Assembly: GCA_028701815.1 (NCBI GenBank)
Contig: JAQVPY010000151.1
Location: 1 to 5,057, forward strand
Direction of reading: 5' to 3'
Source of the DNA: Bacteroidales bacterium
GTDB taxonomy: Bacteria; Bacteroidota; Bacteroidia; Bacteroidales; BM520
Length of the DNA: 5,057 bases
Below are positions 1-5,057 of the stretch, piece by piece. The notes below the pieces were generated by a model that did no database searches, had not been told where the DNA came from, and saw nothing but the letters and a program-made list of their open reading frames with translations. Positions within the stretch are counted from its first letter, which is position 1. Every line of letters begins with the position of its first letter. The position numbers and the translations under genes are program-made.

Positions 1-1586
1 TCTGTGGTAGTGATACCGTTTTGTCCTGACCATTGAGCGTAGTCGAATCCGCCGATAAGGATATCATAGAAATAGTCTTCACCGCGCATAGGTGGAGTCC
101 ATGGTTGGTTGATAGTTGACATCCAAGTTACAACAGCGCCGCCATTTTCTTTTTTCAGCCAAGCTTCTGCGAAGCAGTCGCTACTGATGTGGAAAGCTCC
201 ATTGACGCAAGCCACGGATGTGATAAATGGGAGTTTATCGCCATTTGTAAGTTGGTTGACATTAGAGTTGTTAAAGCCGGTAGTTACGAAAGATGTTTCT
301 GAACCGTGGCCGCAATAAGCGATAGCAGATGTGCCTGCGTTAATATGAGAAGCGAGAACCGTTGCGCTTGCGCTAGGCTCGTAATTTTGGTTATGGGTAA
401 GATAAGTAAAAATCGGGCTTTCGAGTCTTTCTGTAAAGATTCTCTGAATGTGGGTATAGTCGATTTCGCCATCGTCGCCGGTACCTGCGCCCTGGGAAGA
501 AGCAATACCGGTGTAAGCCTCGTGCCAGTTGGCTTCCATGTTAGGACTTTTTTCGTAGTTGATAGCCTTATTAATCTGAACTGCGAGTTGAGCATCGTCG
601 TTGCAAGAGAAGCGCCCTATTGCGATTTCAGGGAAGTTGTCGGTCCCTACTACGCAGCCCATTTTAGGATCTGTTGGGGCGGAGTCGATAGAGTTATCGG
701 ATTTAATATCAGCCCAGTCGCCGACCAATTGAACGTAAAGGATGTTGTTATTTGCGTTATATTGTGACTGAATAAGGGTTTTAACGTTAGTGCCTGTAGC
801 GACGACTTCTTTATGAACGATATAGCCTTTTTCTTTTTTCCATTGGATATAGGGTTCAATACCTGCTTCGTCGCGAGCTGTGGTGATAACGAGTATTTCG
901 CCGAATTGAGCCATTGGGAGGTCGTATTTTGTTTCGTCGAAATTAATAAAAAGACTTTTATACATACCGATAGCTTCTCTAACGGGAGTCGGGTTTTCTT
1001 TAAGCAAGGGGTTAGTTGCGACTTCATTATTCGGTGTAAGTCTAACGTTGATATTTGTATAAACGCGGAGTGTATTGGTGGCTGCGTTATATTGGAACGG
1101 ATAAGCGTAAACAGAAGTACCTCTGACGTCACGAATGATATAAGGTTCTTCGGCTCTTGCTATGTTTCCAGGGTAGTATGAGTTAACTACGGAAGCGGGG
1201 TCAATTACATAAGGGATAGTAGCCGGTTCTTGATTTCTATAAATAACGCCACGTGAGGGAACGAGTGGTGAATTTAATAGAATCTCATAATAATTTGAGG
1301 ATACGACTTCCAAGTCGAAGTTTTTATCAGCAGGAATTTGTATTGCGGTGCCTATAAAAGGAAGTTCTGCCCATCCTTGTTTTTCAGTGACGGTTGAAAC
1401 GTTGAACATGATTTTGCTAAAAGACTCTCCGTTGAGGATTATGTCTTTAACATTTACATCAGAAGGGTTAATCTCGAAAGAGACCAGATAATTATCGGCC
1501 TGTTGAGAAAATTTTGTTTCGTAGCTTTTTGCGAAAATACTGCCGAAACAACACAGTAGAGTTAGAGTTAAAAAAATTTTTTTCAT
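1..1586 (-). CDS. Gingipain R-like secreted cysteine peptidase (family C25), 5' part; C-terminus beyond left edge
   Basis: An open frame of 528 codons runs from ATG at 1586-1584 off the left edge with no stop. Residues 1-19 form a Sec signal peptide (MKK, hydrophobic core, cleavage likely after SIFA). Residues 20 to about 220 resemble the gingipain prodomain (GVIYRN, PYIIRDVRG, YPFQYN, TLRVY). The catalytic domain follows. His427 lies in YCGHGSET (codon 306-308) and Cys460 in SVACVNGAF (207-209); the 33-residue spacing equals that of His211 and Cys244 in RgpB as I recall it. LVGD, IGRFSC and INQPW are also family blocks. RgpB's S1-pocket Asp163, Trp284 and Met288 align with Asp376, Trp496 and Met500, which suggests cleavage after Arg. 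RgpB Glu152 aligns with Gln365. The RgpB maturation Arg-Tyr aligns with Lys220-Tyr221. The Ig-like domain and any type IX secretion signal would lie outside the window, so surface secretion is an inference. The gene has its own likely promoter. Confidence 0.95.
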   Translation of the reverse strand, partial: MKKIFLTLTLLCCFGSIFAKSYETKFSQQADNYLVSFEINPSDVNVKDIILNGESFSKIMFNVSTVTEKQGWAELPFIGTAIQIPADKNFDLEVVSSNYYEILLNSPLVPSRGVIYRNQEPATIPYVIDPASVVNSYYPGNIARAEEPYIIRDVRGTSVYAYPFQYNAATNTLRVYTNINVRLTPNNEVATNPLLKENPTPVREAIGMYKSLFINFDETKYDLPMAQFGEILVITTARDEAGIEPYIQWKKEKGYIVHKEVVATGTNVKTLIQSQYNANNNILYVQLVGDWADIKSDNSIDSAPTDPKMGCVVGTDNFPEIAIGRFSCNDDAQLAVQINKAINYEKSPNMEANWHEAYTGIASSQGAGTGDDGEIDYTHIQRIFTERLESPIFTYLTHNQNYEPSASATVLASHINAGTSAIAYCGHGSETSFVTTGFNNSNVNQLTNGDKLPFITSVACVNGAFHISSDCFAEAWLKKENGGAVVTWMSTINQPWTPPMRGEDYFYDILIGGFDYAQWSGQNGITTT

Positions 1587-1643
1587 AAAGATATTGTTTG
1601 TAATTATTATTACTAATGAATATACTATTCTACAATTAAGTTG

Positions 1644-1651
1644 CAAAGATA
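1644..1651 (-). promoter_or_regulatory. Bacteroidetes-type -7 promoter box for the C25 peptidase gene
   Basis: On the minus strand these bases read TATCTTTG, an exact fit to the Bacteroidetes primary-sigma -7 consensus TAnnTTTG. Transcription would start a few bases downstream, near 1637, leaving an untranslated leader of about 50 nt before the ATG at 1586. The -33 element is poor. A TTTG occurs in the T-rich tract at 1666-1663, but only 11 bases separate it from the -7 box instead of the usual 19-21, and nothing like TTTG sits at the expected distance. The leader is AT-rich with no Shine-Dalgarno sequence, as is normal in this phylum. Confidence 0.55.
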
Positions 1652-1653
1652 TC

Positions 1654-1687
1654 TAAAAAAAACAAAAAATAACGAGTTGTCCCCGCC
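1654..1687 (-). terminator. Possible weak intrinsic terminator after the recF-DUF721 operon
   Basis: Just past the DUF721 stop codon the minus strand has GGCGGG, a GACAA loop and CTCGTT. These can form a 4-bp core stem (CGGG with CTCG, one G-U pair), extendable by two further G-U pairs. A T-rich tract of about 17 bases broken by one A and one G follows. The position is right for ending the upstream operon and it sits directly before the promoter box of the next gene. The stem is short and weak, so the T-tract may only be AT-rich spacer. Confidence 0.3.
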
Positions 1688-1698
1688 TTTCATCGATT

Positions 1699-2028
1699 TT
1701 ATAATATTTTCACATTTTTAATAGGTATATTAGGTATTTCTTTATTGAAGGTTTCGACAAGTTTTGTTCTACAGAGTTGCAGTTCATTTTTCAGAGATGG
1801 AGAGTCGATGAAGAGGAAGAGGCATTCTTTTTCATATTTCATCTTAGTTGTATGGTTATACAAGTCTTGTCCGGCAATTTTTTCCCATGTATTGCGTATC
1901 AGTTCAAGGTAGTATTTATTCTCAATGTTATAAGTTTTGAGGATAAGTTTCAGCAGGTAGTTGACGGAGGATGTGTTGTCCGAGTGAGGGTGAGCGGCGT
2001 CAACATAAGTATATTTCTTGCTATTCAT
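1699..2028 (-). CDS. DUF721 (DciA-like) protein, probable replicative-helicase loader or partner
   Basis: A 109-residue soluble protein with no signal peptide or membrane segment. It fits the DUF721 domain throughout: a helical N-terminal part with TWEKIAG at residues 47-53, a conserved His-Thr (59-60), then a strand and helix, FLFIDSPSLKNEL (71-83), followed by CRTKLVETFN (86-95) and a hydrophobic end, VKIL. Length is usual for Bacteroidetes members. DUF721 proteins have been renamed DciA and act with DnaB-type helicase in bacteria lacking DnaC or DnaI; that role here is by family only. The N-terminal 20 residues (YVDAAHPHSDN) look variable. The ATG is the only plausible start and overlaps the recF end by 8 bp (ATGAATAG), so translation is probably coupled to recF. 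The pairing of recF with DUF721 is recurrent across phyla and supports a replication or repair role. Confidence 0.85.
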   Translation of the reverse strand: MNSKKYTYVDAAHPHSDNTSSVNYLLKLILKTYNIENKYYLELIRNTWEKIAGQDLYNHTTKMKYEKECLFLFIDSPSLKNELQLCRTKLVETFNKEIPNIPIKNVKIL

Positions 2029-3124
2029 GGCTTGTTGCTGGTTGTTTCATAATAAACAATTTTCCTTCTTTGCCTGTTTCTTTGAGCAGGTTACTAACTC
2101 TTTCGGAGTTAGTGTCTGTAATAAAGACTTGGCCGAACTTATCGCCGGAGACGAGTTTAATGATATTTGCGACGCGGGAGTCGTCGAGTTTGTCGAAGAT
2201 ATCATCGAGAAGAAGAATCGGTTTTTTTCCTGTATGTTCTTGTATATAATCGAACTGGGCGAATTTCATAGCTATTGTGAACGATTTCTGTTGTCCCTGG
2301 GAGGCGTAATTTTTTACGCTGAAGTCGTTGATAAAGAATGCTATGTCGTCTTTATGTGTTCCGACGGTAGTAAATTTTAATATTTTATCTTTTTCAAAAT
2401 TATTATTCAGGAGGTTGACAAAATCTTCTTTATCGAGTTGGGAAATATAATTTAGTCTGACTTTTTCATGTGGTGAAGAGATGATATCGTAATATTTTTG
2501 AAATACGGGGGCGAGTTCAATAAAGAATTTTTTACGTTCGTCATAAATAAATTTGCCTTTGGGTAAGAGTTGTTCGTTTAGTAGTTCGATCAGGGAATAG
2601 TCGGAAGAAGAAAAGTTCTCAAGTTGTTTTAGCAGATTATTTCTTTGTTGAACGATTTTGTTATAGGCTATTAGATTTGCAAGATATTCGGCATTAAATT
2701 GAGATATGACTACATCGGCATATTTTCTTCGTATATCGCTTCCCATATTTATCAAATCATTATCGTAAGGAGAGATCATAATAAGGGGGTATTTGCCTAT
2801 ATGGTCAGAAAATTTTTTATAAATTTTGTCGTTTAAAGATAGTTGTTTTTTCTGATTTTCCCTTTGGATACAGCTGATGGAGTCTGTGGTATTATTGTTA
2901 GTATATTTACCGTGTATAGCGAAGAATTCTTCTCCGTGGCGGATGTTTTTCAGGTCTAAAGTATTAAAATAGCTTTTTGAGAAAGAGAGGTAGTGAATAG
3001 CGTCGAGTAAATTAGTTTTACCCACGCCATTATCTCCCGTTAAGCAGTTGAGGTTAGGGGAGAAGTCTTCTTCAAAATCCTCAATATTTTTGAAATTGAA
3101 TATTTTAATACTGTTGAGAATCAT
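2021..3124 (-). CDS. recF: DNA replication and repair protein RecF
   Basis: A 367-residue SMC/ABC-type ATPase, close to the usual RecF length of about 360. RecF binds gapped DNA and, with RecO and RecR, promotes RecA loading at stalled or damaged forks in the cytoplasm. The N-terminus (MILNSIKIFNFKNIE) is the typical family start. Walker A is GDNGVGKT at residues 30-37, followed by NLLDAIHYLSFSKSYF. The ABC signature is SQGQQKS (275-281), Walker B is ILLLDD (303-308), and the D-loop is DKLDDSR (311-317). The late strand VFITDTNSER (333-342) is also typical. All ATPase motifs are intact. The ATG overlaps the 3' end of the upstream fusion gene by 20 bp, and the stop lies inside the DUF721 start region, so the three genes look translationally coupled. 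The start has no Shine-Dalgarno sequence; an A-rich stretch (AGAAAAG) precedes the ATG. Confidence 0.97.
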   Translation of the reverse strand: MILNSIKIFNFKNIEDFEEDFSPNLNCLTGDNGVGKTNLLDAIHYLSFSKSYFNTLDLKNIRHGEEFFAIHGKYTNNNTTDSISCIQRENQKKQLSLNDKIYKKFSDHIGKYPLIMISPYDNDLINMGSDIRRKYADVVISQFNAEYLANLIAYNKIVQQRNNLLKQLENFSSSDYSLIELLNEQLLPKGKFIYDERKKFFIELAPVFQKYYDIISSPHEKVRLNYISQLDKEDFVNLLNNNFEKDKILKFTTVGTHKDDIAFFINDFSVKNYASQGQQKSFTIAMKFAQFDYIQEHTGKKPILLLDDIFDKLDDSRVANIIKLVSGDKFGQVFITDTNSERVSNLLKETGKEGKLFIMKQPATSHE

Positions 3125-5006
3125 CTTTTCTATTTTCTATAATATTATAAAGTTCTTGATGAATATCCGTTCTAATATTCATCTTAGATATTTTATTATT
3201 TGTGGCATCAGGGTTTATTCTATTAGACACAAAGACATAGACGAGGTTATTATCAGGGTCTACCCAGGCATAGCATCCTGTAAATCCGGAATGGCCGAAG
3301 CTATGGGGAGAAGCAGATTTGCAAGCAGGGCCGTTTTTTTCGTATTGCAGCATCGGTTTATCGAATCCGCAGGCTTTTCTGTTGTCGTATTCGGGAAACT
3401 GAGTGGCAGTGAATTCATCGCAGGTTGTTTCGTTAAAGAAGTTAGTGTTGTTATAGCATCCTTTTTGGAGCAGCATCTGCATTATTATGCCAAGTTCTTT
3501 AGCTGTTGAAAACAGGCCTGCGTGACCAGCGACGCCATTCATCATGGCAGCAGTCTGGTCGTGGACATATCCTCTCACCAGTTGTTTTCTAAAAGTATTA
3601 TCGTTTTCGGTAGGGGCGATGTTTCTTACATCAATTTTTCTTAGAGGGCGATAGGTTGTCCGAGAAAGTCCGAGCGGAGTATAGAAAGTATTTTTAACGA
3701 ATATGTCGAGGGGGGTAAGGGTCATATTTTCGATGGCTTTGCCAATAAGGACGAATCCGAGGTCGCTATAAGTGCTTTTATTTGCAAGGGCTCCGTCTTT
3801 TTCGGAAAGGCGTGGTGAGGTGCAGATAGAGTCGAGAATATGAAGATCGTAGTAAGTTTGAAGATACATATTTTTTGCCACGCATGATGAATAATCTTCC
3901 GACACTTTATTTTCATACAGGTTGTGGTCTTTTTCGAGTGCGTCATAGAATCTGATATAGGATATAAGTCCTGCCTGATGAGCCATAGTTTCTCTCAGGA
4001 TAATATTTTTCTTGTTAGTATTTTTCAGAAATGGCACATAGTCTGACAGCGGGTTATCGATATCGATAATATTTTTATCCCTTAGGTTCATTACGGCGAT
4101 TGTAGTAGCGGCTATTTTAGTAATGGATGCCACGTCGTAAACCGTAGTATTTTTAACTTCATCAGAATTATTATCATAAGAGAATGTCCCGAAGCATTTG
4201 TCGTATATAACGTTACCGTTGTGGATGGCGAATATCTGGCAGCCGGGGTATGCTTTGGCTTTTATGCCTGCTTGGGCCAGGGAGTCTATTATATGGAAGT
4301 CGCCGTATTGATATTCTATTTGTTCTTCAGACGGGAAGGAAATGATATGTGACGGGTATACGGTTATGCTGCTCATAGCGGGGAAATCTTCTCCTATGGA
4401 TACCGGCAGTTGTCCGTCGATTGTGAAAGCGCCGAAGAGGGCTTGTGGGGTTAGTTCAAACACATCTTTTGTGTGTTCATATCCCATCATGATGGCTTTA
4501 AAGTTTTTCAGTGCCGATATCTTAGTTGCGAGGTAGGGGCTGCCGAGGATGCATAAGACGGAGTTATCCGTCTCAGACATGTTGTTTATCATAGAGAAAA
4601 CATCATCGGATATTTTAAAGTTGTTTTTAGTTGAGGTGTATGGAGTTGACACAATTACGACAATTCTATCGAAGTGTTTTTTGCTAATGTCATTATGTAT
4701 TTTTTTGCATTCGGCTGTTTTAGCTGCGATGTTAACATAAAAGAAGTCGGCCTCACAGTAGTTTCGGAACATATTGGTTATTTCAGGTAAAGAGTCGGTA
4801 GAAGCGATGATGCAAGCTGTTGCGATATTGCTATCTAATTTCAGGGGCAGAATATTATCTTTGTTTTTAATGACGGTGATAGCCTGTTGGTAGAGTCTAC
4901 GTCGAAGGGCTTTATCTTTATTGGAGTTTATGTCTTCGTTGATATTTTCTATCTGTACAGGAGAGTGATGATTCAGTCCCAGGAAATACTTAGCATAGAG
5001 TATTAA
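3105..5006 (-). CDS. GH3 / beta-lactamase-type serine hydrolase fusion, C-terminal 633 codons; 5' end missing or broken
   Basis: The open frame runs from an in-frame TAA at 5009-5007 to the stop at 3107-3105, numbered here from Leu1 at 5006. The only early ATG (4772-4770, residue 79) is not the true start, because residues 2-78 already match GH3 proteins: ILYAKYFLGL ends the TIM barrel and YQQAITVIKNKDNILPL opens the GH3 C-terminal domain, which runs to PQALFGAFTIDGQLPVS (187-203). A class C beta-lactamase-like domain follows: catalytic SITK (294-297), MAHQAGL (341-347), YSD (413-415) in the Tyr-x-Asn position, GVAGHAGLFSTA (491-502) and HSG (572-574) in the KTG position. The set points to an esterase or peptidase-like serine hydrolase rather than antibiotic resistance. 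Bacteroidetes fusions of this type are about 1000 residues and are called beta-N-acetylglucosaminidases. The glycosidase active site would lie upstream, outside the window, so that half is untestable. The end overlaps recF by 20 bp. Confidence 0.85.
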   Translation of the reverse strand, partial: LILYAKYFLGLNHHSPVQIENINEDINSNKDKALRRRLYQQAITVIKNKDNILPLKLDSNIATACIIASTDSLPEITNMFRNYCEADFFYVNIAAKTAECKKIHNDISKKHFDRIVVIVSTPYTSTKNNFKISDDVFSMINNMSETDNSVLCILGSPYLATKISALKNFKAIMMGYEHTKDVFELTPQALFGAFTIDGQLPVSIGEDFPAMSSITVYPSHIISFPSEEQIEYQYGDFHIIDSLAQAGIKAKAYPGCQIFAIHNGNVIYDKCFGTFSYDNNSDEVKNTTVYDVASITKIAATTIAVMNLRDKNIIDIDNPLSDYVPFLKNTNKKNIILRETMAHQAGLISYIRFYDALEKDHNLYENKVSEDYSSCVAKNMYLQTYYDLHILDSICTSPRLSEKDGALANKSTYSDLGFVLIGKAIENMTLTPLDIFVKNTFYTPLGLSRTTYRPLRKIDVRNIAPTENDNTFRKQLVRGYVHDQTAAMMNGVAGHAGLFSTAKELGIIMQMLLQKGCYNNTNFFNETTCDEFTATQFPEYDNRKACGFDKPMLQYEKNGPACKSASPHSFGHSGFTGCYAWVDPDNNLVYVFVSNRINPDATNNKISKMNIRTDIHQELYNIIENRKDDSQQY

Positions 5007-5055
5007 TTATTTTTGAGTTTCGCCTTTTTAGGCTTGATTGGATTAACTTTTGGAC
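4990..5055 (-). pseudogene. Possible out-of-frame upstream fragment of the GH3 barrel
   Basis: Upstream of the TAA at 5009-5007, the frame of the GH3 fusion also has stops at 5030-5028 and 5045-5043, so coding does not continue in that frame. The frame starting at 5055 is open and reads VQKLIQSSLKR, then RNSKIINTLC and a stop at 4992-4990. LIQSSLKR resembles the last GH3 barrel helix, which normally leads straight into a segment like the ILYAKYFLGL found in the other frame. Bringing the two together would require dropping about 19 bases (5022-5004), a length that also restores the frame. This is a suggestive match over few residues. It could be a true frameshifting insertion, a sequencing or assembly error at a contig end, or chance. 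Confidence 0.35.
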
Positions 5056-5057
5056 AG

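Noticed and set aside
284..595. Minus-strand 103-residue open frame inside the protease region
   Set aside because: It is in a different frame from the C25 gene, whose own frame is open from 1586 to the edge and carries all the catalytic motifs; a shadow frame. The same applies to 650-1132.
306..767. Plus-strand open frame of 153 residues, and similar plus-strand frames at 109-318 and 813-1181
   Set aside because: They lie antisense to conserved C25 codons, have no recognisable domain, and show no promoter; chance antisense frames.
3048..3509. Plus-strand open frames antisense to recF and the fusion gene (also 1777-2052, 1971-2249, 2018-2380, 4342-4536, 4549-4740)
   Set aside because: The minus-strand genes under them are well conserved families with full motif sets; the plus-strand products resemble nothing.
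3722..3946. Minus-strand 74-residue frame within the serine-hydrolase domain
   Set aside because: It overlaps the YSD region of the serine hydrolase in another frame and has no domain; a shadow.
5022..5033. Short inverted repeat (GCCT-AAAA-AGGC) near the right edge as a terminator
   Set aside because: A 4-bp stem with no T-tract after it on the minus strand; too weak.
5003..5056. Minus-strand lysine-rich frame (PIKPKKAKLKNN then stop) as the C-terminus of a different upstream gene
   Set aside because: It would put another gene's end inside what should be the GH3 barrel; possible in a chimeric or rearranged edge, but LIQSSLKR in the neighbouring frame fits the family better.
5008..5057. Plus-strand hydrophobic frame at the right edge (LFLSFAFLGLIGLTFGQ), possibly the start of a membrane protein
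   Set aside because: Only about 17 codons are visible, there is no ATG, and the antisense reading better fits a GH3 helix; insufficient to call.

Overview
The window reads as an AT-rich piece of a Bacteroidetes chromosome, most likely order Bacteroidales. The reasons are a gingipain-type C25 protease, a GH3/serine-hydrolase fusion of a kind typical of this phylum, a RecF and DUF721 pair whose sequences match the Bacteroidetes forms, start codons without Shine-Dalgarno sequences, and a TAnnTTTG-type -7 promoter box. The odd window length suggests, but does not prove, a short metagenomic contig.

Every real gene lies on the minus strand, so transcription runs from the right edge to the left. 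From the right: (1) positions 5055-5004 hold a short, out-of-frame stretch that may be the broken upstream part of the next gene. (2) 5006-3105 is the C-terminal two thirds of a glycoside hydrolase family 3 / beta-lactamase-type serine hydrolase fusion. (3) 3124-2021 is recF, whose start overlaps the end of the fusion gene by 20 bp. (4) 2028-1699 is a small DUF721/DciA gene, whose start overlaps the end of recF by 8 bp. (5) 1698-1587 is a 112 bp gap with a weak terminator-like hairpin plus T-tract and, just past it, a good -7 promoter box. (6) 1586-1 is the first 528 codons of a secreted gingipain-like cysteine peptidase that runs off the left edge.

The first three genes overlap and look like one translationally coupled operon. 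It joins an enzyme probably acting on cell-wall or other amino-sugar material to RecF, which acts on gapped DNA, and DciA, which handles the replicative helicase. The recF-DUF721 pair is a known arrangement; the fusion gene upstream may simply share the transcript. The protease is probably a separate unit with its own promoter.

I found no RNA gene, CRISPR array, insertion sequence or phage gene, and nothing I would call a new multi-gene system. The two points most worth a second look are the frame break at the right edge and the protease, which keeps the arginine-gingipain catalytic dyad and S1-pocket residues but carries Lys where RgpB has Arg at its maturation site.
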